From assembly GCA_900554845.1 (NCBI GenBank), contig USIY01000074.1, positions 1 through 9,011 on the forward strand: 9,011 nt of DNA, given 5' to 3'. Shown here piece after piece: positions 1 through 5,639 of the stretch. Position 1 is the first letter of the stretch. The number at the start of each line of letters is the position of its first letter. Source of the DNA: an uncultured Bacteroidales bacterium. Lineage in GTDB: Bacteria; Bacteroidota; Bacteroidia; Bacteroidales; Muribaculaceae. The translations under genes and the position numbers were made by a program. The notes beneath the pieces are model-generated. The model did no database searches, was not told the DNA's origin, and saw nothing but the letters and a program-made list of their open reading frames with translations.

Positions 1-873
1 AACGTGTACGGTTCCGGGTACACTGACGGAGACAAGTTTGAGGGTCTGACGCGGAAGGTCGGTTTTGACCGCATGATTCCTCCTCACGCTCTGGAAGTGG
101 CGTTCAACAAGACCACCCATGTAATTTTCCCGTCGGAAATCGTGTATGTCGATTTGGGCGACGAGAATCTTGTGGCGGGTCTGGCCGACGGCGCGAAGAA
201 CGTGCTGCGCGTGAAGTCGGCTGTCAAGTCGTTCAAGTCCGAGACGAATCTCACGGTCATCACCGATGACGGCTGTTTCTTCACCTTTAACGTGAAATTC
301 GCAAAGGAGCCTCTTTTGCTCAATATCGAGATGACCGACTTTATCCACGACGGGGAGGCGGTCAACCGTCCCAACAACGCGCAGGAGATATACTTGGAGC
401 GTCTGGGTCAGGAGTCGCCGATGCTTGTAAAGCTGATCATGAAGTCAATCTACAAGCAGGACAGACGCGAGATAAAGCATATTGGCTCAAAGCGCTTCGG
501 GGTGCAGTTCATTCTGAAAAGCATATATACCAACAACGGGCTTCTCTACTTCCACACTGAACTGAAGAACACGTCCAACATCACTTTCGATATTGATTAC
601 ATCTCGTTCAAGATAGTCGATAAGAAGGTTGTCAAACGTACTGCCATGCAGGAGCAGGTGTTGGAGCCGCTCCGCGCCCAGAACTATGTGACGGTGGTCA
701 GAGGCAAGAAATCAGAGAGAACGGTGTTTGCCCTTGAGAAATTCACTATCCCCGACGACAAGCAGCTTGTCATCGAGGTCGCGGAGAAGGAAGGGGGACG
801 CAATCAGTCTTTCGTGGTCGAGAACGGCGATATTGTCCGCGCAAATGTAATTGACGAGCTTTCAATTCAGTAA
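1..873 (+). CDS. traN: Conjugative transposon protein TraN, 5'-truncated by the window edge
   Basis: The frame is open from base 1, so the N-terminus lies upstream; the GTG at base 4 is an internal Val codon and not a start. About 290 residues of the C-terminal part are present. The family is recognised from the stretch 'KTTHVIFPSEIVYVDLG' followed by 'NVLRVKSA' and 'TNLTVITDDG', which is the typical core of the Bacteroides conjugative-transposon TraN family (DUF4138). TraN is an envelope component of the Bacteroidetes conjugation machine, a type IV secretion-like mating bridge. The order TraN, TraO, TraP, TraQ downstream is the family's usual one and supports the call. The sequence shows the gene ends 10 bases before the traO start, so the two are probably co-transcribed. 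The exact biochemical role of TraN is not visible from sequence. Confidence 0.93.
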   Translation, partial: NVYGSGYTDGDKFEGLTRKVGFDRMIPPHALEVAFNKTTHVIFPSEIVYVDLGDENLVAGLADGAKNVLRVKSAVKSFKSETNLTVITDDGCFFTFNVKFAKEPLLLNIEMTDFIHDGEAVNRPNNAQEIYLERLGQESPMLVKLIMKSIYKQDRREIKHIGSKRFGVQFILKSIYTNNGLLYFHTELKNTSNITFDIDYISFKIVDKKVVKRTAMQEQVLEPLRAQNYVTVVRGKKSERTVFALEKFTIPDDKQLVIEVAEKEGGRNQSFVVENGDIVRANVIDELSIQ

Positions 874-883
874 ACATCAGCTT

Positions 884-1465
884 ATGAAGAAGATTCTTAT
901 AATCTTCGCTGCCATGCTCACCCTCTTCGGAGGGCGGGCAATGGCCCAGCGATGCCTCCCCGGAATGTCGGCCATCGAAGTCCGCGCCGACATGGTAAAC
1001 GGTTTCTATACCGGCGACTCACGCAACTGCGGATATGATTTCGGAGTGTTCTATTCCGTTTTCAAAGGCAATGCAAACACATGGAGCTTCGGAGGTGAAT
1101 TTTTCCAGACTTACAGACCCTATGGGGAGAAGGGCCGCATCCCGGTGGCGCAGTTCACGGGAGAGGTCGGGTATAACCTCCATATCGTCAGCGACTACTC
1201 TCAGACCTTCCATCTTTATGGCGGTGTGTCGGCTCTCGGCGGATATGAGACAGTCAACTGGAGTAAGCATATACTTTCCGACGGCTCTACAATAAAGAAC
1301 GGTGATGCCTTCATCTATGGCGGCGCGTTGACTCTGTCGGCTGACTTTTATCTTTCGGACAGGCTGGCTCTCGGCGCCCATGTAAAGGAGCGGTTCGTGT
1401 TCGGCAACGACACCGGCCATTTCCTGACCCAGTTCGGGGTACACGTTAAACTCACAATCGAATAA
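884..1465 (+). CDS. traO: Conjugative transposon protein TraO (outer-membrane type)
   Basis: A 193-residue protein starting at the ATG at 884. A longer in-frame TTG start at 851 would overlap traN and bury the signal peptide, so I reject it. The N-terminus is a classic Sec signal peptide: MKK, a hydrophobic run of about 15 residues, then a likely cleavage after 'GRAMA' before Gln22. The mature part is rich in alternating polar and aromatic residues and Gly (for example 'SFGGEFFQTYRPYG', 'LYGGVSALGGYETV') and ends in 'FGVHVKLTIE', which looks like an outer-membrane beta-barrel. This matches the Bacteroides TraO family. Its likely role is an outer-membrane part of the mating apparatus. It sits 10 bases after traN and 3 bases before the next gene. 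The barrel fold is inferred from the residue pattern; the family call rests on pattern plus order. Confidence 0.9.
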   Translation: MKKILIIFAAMLTLFGGRAMAQRCLPGMSAIEVRADMVNGFYTGDSRNCGYDFGVFYSVFKGNANTWSFGGEFFQTYRPYGEKGRIPVAQFTGEVGYNLHIVSDYSQTFHLYGGVSALGGYETVNWSKHILSDGSTIKNGDAFIYGGALTLSADFYLSDRLALGAHVKERFVFGNDTGHFLTQFGVHVKLTIE

Positions 1466-1468
1466 TCC

Positions 1469-1816
1469 ATGCCGACAATAATAGACCTCGATATAAAAAA
1501 CATTCCGCTTACGGAGTTTATGAAGGCTCTTGGACAGGAACATCCGGTAGCAGCCGACGGTAATCTGCGCATTTACAATGCTCCATACGACAGTGAACAC
1601 GCCGCGACTATGGTAATAAACACGGAAACAAATCTGTGGCGTGATACAAAATCAGGAGCTTATGGCGGAATATATGACCTTGCGCACGAGATTACGGGCA
1701 GTTGCAGTATGTCGGAACTGAACCGGTATATCGCCTCTGAAATGTCTGCCATCCGCAAGGTTGACATTCGTCATGAGCCGGATGCACCGAAGCCGCAACG
1801 AAAATTCCGTATGTGA
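1469..1816 (+). CDS. Short protein resembling the TraP N-terminal (CHC2-like) domain
   Basis: A 115-residue protein lying 3 bases after traO. Its residues 12-77 line up by eye with residues 10-72 of TraP encoded just downstream: 'LTEFMKALG' with 'LLDFMLHLG', 'IYNAPYDSEHAATMVI' with 'FLAPYRSERNASLHIG', 'NLWRDTKSGAYGGIYDLAHEITG' with 'NLWYDYGIGKGGDIFTLAGEMIG'. The shared pattern is that of the DnaG-type CHC2 primase finger, but the zinc ligands are replaced in both copies (Ala, Asp/Arg and Asp/Gly positions), so zinc binding is unlikely. Residues 78-115 are helical then basic ('RHEPDAPKPQRKFRM'). It has no Toprim domain. The stop codon is TGA and TraP follows in the same reading frame after one more codon. 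Inference: a duplicated primase N-domain acting as a DNA-binding accessory to TraP, or a decayed copy. Confidence 0.78.
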   Translation: MPTIIDLDIKNIPLTEFMKALGQEHPVAADGNLRIYNAPYDSEHAATMVINTETNLWRDTKSGAYGGIYDLAHEITGSCSMSELNRYIASEMSAIRKVDIRHEPDAPKPQRKFRM

Positions 1817-1819
1817 GAC

Positions 1820-2698
1820 ATGGACAAGGAATATTTCAAGAGTATATCCCTGCTTGATTTCATGCTGCATTTAGGCGCGGAGATGAAAGGGAAAGACCGC
1901 AAGGGATTCTGGTTTCTGGCTCCGTACCGCAGTGAGAGAAACGCCTCCCTGCATATCGGCTACAATAATCTGTGGTACGACTATGGTATCGGGAAAGGCG
2001 GCGACATCTTCACTCTTGCCGGAGAGATGATTGGCAGTGATGATTTTATCAGACAGGCTGAATATATCTCACAGATTATGAAAATCCCGATGCCCGACGG
2101 TTACAGACCGGAGCCAATGCCGAAAGTCAGACCGGAACCGACATTTGAGAATATCGAGGTGGGGCCGCTGTGTTCCCGGAAGTTGCTGAACTATCTCGCG
2201 GGGCGCGGAATCCCGGAGAATCTGGCCCGACAGTATTGTGTTCAAGTCGATTACCGTCTGCACGGCAGGGATTATTATGCCGTCGGCTTTGAAAATGTCG
2301 AACATGGATTTGAGCTGCGCAACCCGTTTGCCAAGCTCTCTTATCCTCCGAAGGCAATATCGCATATCGCCGGTGGAAATGCAAGATGCAACGTGTTCGA
2401 GGGGTTCATCGACTTTCTTTCCGCTGAGAGGCTGGGCTTCAATGACGGTGTGGATTCGGTGGTGCTTAACTCGGTTGCCAATGTCGGCAAGGCGATAACG
2501 CCTCTTTCGGATTACTCTCTGATTCTGTGCTATCTCGACAATGACGATGCAGGGCGAAACGCCTTTTCAAGACTTTGCCGGGAGTTCGGCGACAAGGTAG
2601 CTGACAAATCAGCTTTATATCCTGAACACAAGGATTTGAATGACTACCTGATGGCTACACAGCCTAAAATCTCCAATAACACTAAATTAAGACTCTGA
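1820..2698 (+). CDS. traP: Conjugative transposon primase-like protein TraP (Toprim)
   Basis: A 292-residue protein. Residues 10-75 form a CHC2-like finger module ('FLAPYRSERNASLHIG', then 'LWYDYGIGKGGDIFTL') lacking the Cys/His zinc ligands of DnaG. Residues about 185-280 are a Toprim domain: the first acidic motif is 'VFEGFIDFL' with Glu194 and Asp198, and the second is 'LILCYLDNDDAGRNAF' with Asp240 and Asp242 of a DxDxAG motif. These residues bind Mg2+ in primases and topoisomerases. This layout is that of the Bacteroides TraP family, thought to prime replacement-strand synthesis on transferred single-stranded DNA. A short paralogue of its N-domain is encoded immediately upstream in the same frame, and traQ starts 3 bases after its stop. 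Loss of zinc ligands with intact Toprim acids suggests the catalytic half is kept while the finger has changed its role; this last point is inference. Confidence 0.9.
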   Translation: MDKEYFKSISLLDFMLHLGAEMKGKDRKGFWFLAPYRSERNASLHIGYNNLWYDYGIGKGGDIFTLAGEMIGSDDFIRQAEYISQIMKIPMPDGYRPEPMPKVRPEPTFENIEVGPLCSRKLLNYLAGRGIPENLARQYCVQVDYRLHGRDYYAVGFENVEHGFELRNPFAKLSYPPKAISHIAGGNARCNVFEGFIDFLSAERLGFNDGVDSVVLNSVANVGKAITPLSDYSLILCYLDNDDAGRNAFSRLCREFGDKVADKSALYPEHKDLNDYLMATQPKISNNTKLRL

Positions 2699-2701
2699 AT
2701 T

Positions 2702-3226
2702 ATGAATACAATCCTCAATAAGATTGGCGCAACGCGCCTTACTCCTGCCCGGTTCTTCGGGTTCTGGATAGCTCTTTTTGCAATCGTCCTCGCGCTCACT
2801 TCATGTTCCGATGACCTTGATGTGCAGCAGTCTTATCCGTTCACAGTGGAAGTGATGCCCTACGGCGACAAAATCAAGCAGGGGCAGACAGTGGAACTGC
2901 GTTTTGAGATAAAGCCGGAGGGCAACTATGCCAACACCCTCTACACCATCCGCTATTTCCAGTATGACGGCGAAGGCACTCTCAAACTGGTTGACGGCCC
3001 GGTGCTGGTAAACAATGACCGTGTGCTTCTGGAAAGCAAGGTCTTTCGGCTGACATATACAGCAAAATCCTCTCAGGCCCATAAACTCCTGATTGTGATT
3101 GAGGACAACTTCGGCTCAACTCCGTGGGAGCAGACCTTTGAGTTCAACGGCAAGGACAGCGGTGATGATGATGGTGGCAAAATCATCGGCCCGATTGTAG
3201 GACCCGTAACACCGGTTATTCGATGA
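2702..3226 (+). CDS. traQ: Conjugative transposon lipoprotein TraQ (DUF3872)
   Basis: A 174-residue protein with an N-terminal cytoplasmic tail (residues 1-19), a hydrophobic segment (about 20-33) and a lipobox 'ALTSC' with Cys35 as the lipidated residue. Directly after Cys35 comes 'SDDLD', an acidic stretch like the lipoprotein export signal that sends Bacteroidetes lipoproteins to the cell surface. The mature part ('YPFTVEVMPYGDKIKQGQTVELRFEI...', 'YTIRYFQYDGEGTL', 'YTAKSSQAHKLLIVIEDNFG') reads as a beta-sandwich and matches the TraQ family of Bacteroides conjugative transposons. The tail from about residue 150 is low-complexity ('GKDSGDDDGGKIIGPIVGP'). Its stop overlaps the start of the lysozyme gene by 4 bases, pointing to translational coupling. 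The role is an envelope part of the mating apparatus, inferred from family and location. Confidence 0.9.
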   Translation: MNTILNKIGATRLTPARFFGFWIALFAIVLALTSCSDDLDVQQSYPFTVEVMPYGDKIKQGQTVELRFEIKPEGNYANTLYTIRYFQYDGEGTLKLVDGPVLVNNDRVLLESKVFRLTYTAKSSQAHKLLIVIEDNFGSTPWEQTFEFNGKDSGDDDGGKIIGPIVGPVTPVIR

Positions 3227-3720
3227 GAAAAATCCTTATATTCCTTATGCCGATAGTGGCGTTGACAGCCACATCGGCGGCTTTCGCCGCAAAGCGGAGC
3301 ATAATGGAGTTGCCTCCGTATGAGAGAGCTGTCCTGATTATCAAGCACCATGAGACCCTGCATGATTCTCGCCGACACTGGCCATATCTGGGCTACGGTC
3401 ATAGAAAACTCCCCGGTGAAAAATATTTCCGAGGCTATAAGATGAGTGAACGGGAGGCTGATTTACTTCTACGCAAAGACCTCAATAAGTTTATCGGTAT
3501 CTTCAATGACCTCAAACCGATGGATGCGCTGCTTATGGGTGTACTATCCTACAATATCGGACCGGGAGCGGTAAAGAAAAGCTCGGTATATCGAAAACTT
3601 AAAGCCGGAGACCGAAACATATTCAAAGCCTATACTGCCCACTGTAAATATAAGGGCAGGTTCCATAAAGGACTTTACAAGCGCCGCTGTCAGGAGCTTG
3701 CTGCTCTTTTCATTCCGTAA
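3223..3720 (+). CDS. Secreted lysozyme-like muramidase of the transfer operon
   Basis: A 165-residue protein. Residues 1-22 are a Sec signal peptide (MRK, hydrophobic core, likely cleavage after 'AAFA'). The rest resembles GH24 T4-type lysozymes: 'IIKHHETLH' carries the probable catalytic Glu44, 'PYLGYGH' (residues 54-60) corresponds to the TIGYGH motif, 'LLLRKDL' to the following helix, 'VLSYNIGPGAV' (107-116) to the F/YNxG motif, and 'GLYKRRCQELALF'-like text at the C-end to the final RRxxE motif. The stretch between Glu44 and the GYGH motif is about four residues shorter than in T4 lysozyme, and Tyr sits where the catalytic Thr would be. Bacteroides conjugative transposons usually carry such a lysozyme after traQ; it probably opens peptidoglycan locally for assembly of the mating channel. 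It is the last gene of the tra run and shares an ATGA overlap with traQ. Confidence 0.87.
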   Translation: MRKILIFLMPIVALTATSAAFAAKRSIMELPPYERAVLIIKHHETLHDSRRHWPYLGYGHRKLPGEKYFRGYKMSEREADLLLRKDLNKFIGIFNDLKPMDALLMGVLSYNIGPGAVKKSSVYRKLKAGDRNIFKAYTAHCKYKGRFHKGLYKRRCQELAALFIP

Positions 3721-3742
3721 AATTACCGTCTAATATCGTACC

Positions 3743-3776
3743 GAGGGGATACGCTCTTTTCGGAGTGTGTCCCCTC
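3743..3776 (+). terminator. Long hairpin after the tra operon, possible terminator
   Basis: GAGGGGATACGCTC (3743-3756) pairs with GGAGTGTGTCCCCTC-type sequence ending at 3776 to give a stem of 14 pairs including two G-T pairs, with a loop of 6 bases (3757-3762). It lies 22 bases after the lysozyme stop and 35 bases before the integrase start. There is no clear T-run after the stem, so it may be an RNA-stabilising or factor-assisted structure and not a classic intrinsic terminator. Confidence 0.6.
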
Positions 3777-3811
3777 ACTGTATCTTATAGGCAAATCAAA
3801 TAACATACAAA

Positions 3812-5044
3812 ATGGCTTCGATAAAAGTAAAGTTCCGGCCCTCGACTGTCGCTGACCACGAGGGCGCGATCTACTATCAGATTATCCATGAAAGAAAGGT
3901 GCGACAGCTTCTGACCGACTACAAGGTCTTTTCATCAGAGTGGGATGAAAGCCGCTCGATGGTAACCACAACCCAGAAAAGTGAACGTAAATCGTTCATT
4001 CTATCAATCCGGGAGCGTATCCGTTGGGACATGGAGCGGTTGACGAAGATTGACCGCAAACTGGATGCCAACGGTCTGACATACACTGCCGATGATGTCA
4101 TAGACGAGTTCAACCGCTATGCGCATGAATACTCCCTGTTCAACTTCATGGAGAGTCTCATCGCCAGACTGAAACAGAATGGCAAGATAAGGACATCCGA
4201 GACATACAGATCCACTCTCCACAGCTTCAAGAAGTTCTTGGCAAGCCAAGCGTCTAAGGACGATAACAGACAAGATGAGGACATAATGCTTGACTGCATC
4301 ACATCCGAGATAATGGAAGCCTATGAAGCGTGGCACAAGAAACGGGGAGTTGCCCCTAACACCATATCGTTCTATACTCGCGTACTCCGAGCTGTGTATC
4401 ATCGTGCGGTCGAAGATGATGTCATTGAAAACCGCAATCCGTTCCGAAAGGTATATACCGGGGTTGACAAGACTGTAAAAAGAGCATTGCCGTTAGCGGT
4501 CATCAAGAAAATCAAGGCATTGGACTTGTCGCTAACTCCGGCACTCGACTTCGCCCGCGATATGTTCCTGATGAGTTTTTATCTCAGAGGCATGAGCTTC
4601 ATCGACATGGCTTTTCTGAAAAAATCAGACCTGAAGAACGGTTATATAACTTATCGTCGCCGCAAGACCGGTCAGCAACTGATAATAGAGTGGACAAAGG
4701 AGATGCAGATGATTCTCGACAAATACCCTGAGAATAAGAGCGACTATCTGCTTCCAGTCATACGTAATCACGGAATCAATGAGCGATGCACCTATCGCAA
4801 TACCGCCTATAACATCAACCATAATCTGAAGCGAATCGCAGAAATAGTTGGTGTAAGCATACCTCTGACCCTCTATGTTGCCCGTCATAGCTGGGCATCC
4901 GCCGCAAAAGCCAAGGGCATCCCTCTCTCGGTCATATCCGAAGGTATGGGTCACGACAGTGAGGCAACCACCCAAATATATCTCGCAAGTCTTGATACCT
5001 CCGTCGTTGACAAAGCCAATTCCCTTATACTCAAAAGCCTTTAG
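3812..5044 (+). CDS. int: Tyrosine site-specific integrase of the conjugative element
   Basis: A 410-residue tyrosine recombinase of the Bacteroidetes conjugative-transposon type. Residues 1-95 form the arm-binding domain typical of these enzymes ('IKVKFRPSTVADHEGAIYYQ', 'FSSEWDESR'); about 105-215 is the core-binding SAM-like domain ('YRSTLHSFKKFL', 'NTISFYTRVLRAVYHRAV'); about 225-410 is catalytic. Catalytic residues visible: Arg259 in 'FYLRGMSFIDMAFL', Lys285 in 'YRRRKTGQ', Arg358 in 'LYVARHSWAS', His381 in 'GMGHDS' and nucleophile Tyr390 in 'TTQIYLASLD'. The usual His two places before the second Arg pair is Tyr355 here, which is common in this phylum. The protein appears full length and intact. 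It cuts and joins att sites during excision and integration. Its own upstream region has no clear Bacteroides -33/-7 promoter that I can find, and a hairpin separates it from the tra operon. Confidence 0.95.
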   Translation: MASIKVKFRPSTVADHEGAIYYQIIHERKVRQLLTDYKVFSSEWDESRSMVTTTQKSERKSFILSIRERIRWDMERLTKIDRKLDANGLTYTADDVIDEFNRYAHEYSLFNFMESLIARLKQNGKIRTSETYRSTLHSFKKFLASQASKDDNRQDEDIMLDCITSEIMEAYEAWHKKRGVAPNTISFYTRVLRAVYHRAVEDDVIENRNPFRKVYTGVDKTVKRALPLAVIKKIKALDLSLTPALDFARDMFLMSFYLRGMSFIDMAFLKKSDLKNGYITYRRRKTGQQLIIEWTKEMQMILDKYPENKSDYLLPVIRNHGINERCTYRNTAYNINHNLKRIAEIVGVSIPLTLYVARHSWASAAKAKGIPLSVISEGMGHDSEATTQIYLASLDTSVVDKANSLILKSL

Positions 5045-5047
5045 CAT

Positions 5048-5080
5048 AAGCCTCAGTTTCCACCTCGGAAATTGAGGCTT
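5048..5080 (+). terminator. Intrinsic terminator after the integrase
   Basis: AAGCCTCAGTTTCC (5048-5061) and GGAAATTGAGGCTT (5067-5080) form a 14-pair stem with one G-T pair and a 5-base loop (ACCTC), followed by TATTGTTT. It begins 3 bases after the integrase stop. The stem is symmetric, and AATAAAG lies on its left when read on the minus strand, so it may also stop leftward transcription. Confidence 0.85.
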
Positions 5081-5095
5081 TATTGTTTAGCAATC

Positions 5096-5140
5096 ATCCA
5101 ACTCTCTAAATTAGAGAGGCTTATTCAATATGCAAAGTTA
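5096..5140. repeat. Hairpin repeat 1 with TGCAAAGTTA tail
   Basis: ATCCAA is followed by CTCTCTAA (5102-5109), one base, and TTAGAGAG (5111-5118), a perfect 8-base inverted repeat, then GCTTAT and TGCAAAGTTA (5131-5140). The whole pattern recurs at 5411-5454. Read on the minus strand, the tail is TAACTTTGCA, which fits the Bacteroides -7 promoter element TAnnTTTG. Confidence 0.8.
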
Positions 5141-5281
5141 GTCATTTTTCTGCGAATAAGCACTCTTAAGTCTAGTAAAAATATATGATGATGCTGGATT
5201 CTTCGTGGAATTCACTTAGTTGTTTAGGAAATTAAGTTTAATAGTCATCGCAGACAGCTGAACAGAATATGATTACATGGC

Positions 5282-5304
5282 ATCCAACTCTCTAATTTAG
5301 AGAG
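5282..5304. repeat. Hairpin repeat 2
   Basis: ATCCAA, then CTCTCTAA (5288-5295), one base, TTAGAGAG (5297-5304). It differs from repeat 1 by one base over the hairpin and by two bases in the first few after it. It lies 22 bases before an ATG at 5326, the same layout as repeat 5 before the JAB start codon. Confidence 0.8.
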
Positions 5305-5361
5305 GCTCTACCAATCAATCATATTATGACAATGGAAACCATGCAATATCAACCAGTCGCC

Positions 5362-5382
5362 ATCCCTCTATTTGCGAGGGAT
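5362..5382. repeat. Hairpin repeat 3, divergent
   Basis: ATCCCTC (5362-5368) and GAGGGAT (5376-5382) are perfect 7-base arms around a 7-base centre TATTTGC. It shares the ATCC..CTC / GAG outline of the other repeats but has a wider centre and no ATCCAA. Arms of 7 around a centre of 7 also resemble a tyrosine-recombinase core site, though this is only a resemblance. TAGATTTG (5382-5389) matches the -7 consensus, but no -33 TTTG is at the right distance. Confidence 0.55.
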
Positions 5383-5410
5383 AGATTTGTATGTTCGTTG
5401 TTTAGCATCT

Positions 5411-5454
5411 ATCCAAATCTCTTGAAGAGAGAGACTTATCCAAGTGCAAAGTTA
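5411..5454. repeat. Hairpin repeat 4 with TGCAAAGTTA tail
   Basis: ATCCAA, then TCTCTT (5418-5423), G, AAGAGA (5425-5430), then ACTTATCCAAG and TGCAAAGTTA (5445-5454). It matches repeat 1 in order and spacing (offset about 314), with compensating changes in the stem: CTAA/TTAG in repeat 1 is CTT/AAG here, so pairing is kept while the bases differ. Confidence 0.78.
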
Positions 5455-5594
5455 CTAAAAAAATCCGATATATGCGTCATAATCGATTCGCAAAATGTTG
5501 GAATACGCCAGGTTTCTTTATCTGCTGGGATATTTGTTTAGGTAATGATTGGACCGAAACTGGTAATATTCTGTAACTCAATGCATGCAGAACA

Positions 5595-5617
5595 ATCCAA
5601 ATCTCTCTTCAAGAGAG
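5595..5617. repeat. Hairpin repeat 5, in the JAB gene leader
   Basis: ATCCAA, AT, then CTCTCTT (5603-5609), C, AAGAGAG (5611-5617), followed by CCTTAT. It is the counterpart of repeat 2 in the second unit and ends 22 bases before the JAB start codon, so it should form a hairpin in the 5' leader of the operon mRNA. Its position suits control of translation initiation or a boundary of a DNA-binding site; neither is shown. Confidence 0.75.
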
Positions 5618-5639
5618 CCTTATATAAATATTAAATCTT

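Larger units (their letters stand above)
5081..5639. other. Gene-poor repeat-bearing region between integrase and JAB operon
   Basis: This 559-base stretch holds no convincing gene. It contains five hairpin repeats (listed separately) and two related halves. Matching landmarks lie about 314 bases apart: TTGTTTAGCA at 5083 and 5398; an ATCCAA hairpin at 5096 and 5411; TGCAAAGTTA at 5131 and 5445; TTGTTTAGG at 5220 and 5534; a second ATCCAA hairpin at 5282 and 5595; and TTATG(A/G)CAAT at 5323 and 5637, the second being the start codon of the JAB gene. Sequence between the landmarks is largely diverged. The region is more A/T-rich than the tra genes. Plausible roles are operon leader, integrase arm/att region, or both. 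I found no tRNA and no plus-strand promoter matching TTTG-(19-21)-TAnnTTTG. Confidence 0.75.

Noticed and set aside
851..883. Upstream TTG start for traO
   Set aside because: It would overlap traN and put 11 residues before a clean signal peptide; the ATG at 884 fits better.
1019..1600. 193-codon minus-strand ORF
   Set aside because: It is antisense to traO and the following gene, both supported by family and operon order; its protein shows no domain.
5382..5389. TAGATTTG as a rightward promoter for the JAB operon
   Set aside because: It matches the -7 consensus but has no TTTG 19-21 bases upstream and lies about 250 bases before the start codon, so I do not list it as a promoter.
5326..5541. 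71-codon plus-strand ORF in the repeat region
   Set aside because: It runs through two hairpin repeats and the TGCAAAGTTA box that belong to the duplicated leader, and its protein has no recognisable pattern. Its ATG matters only as the counterpart of the JAB start.
5096..5617. CRISPR array
   Set aside because: The repeats are few, differ in sequence and are spaced about 185, 80, 50 and 184 bases apart, with no uniform spacers and no cas genes.
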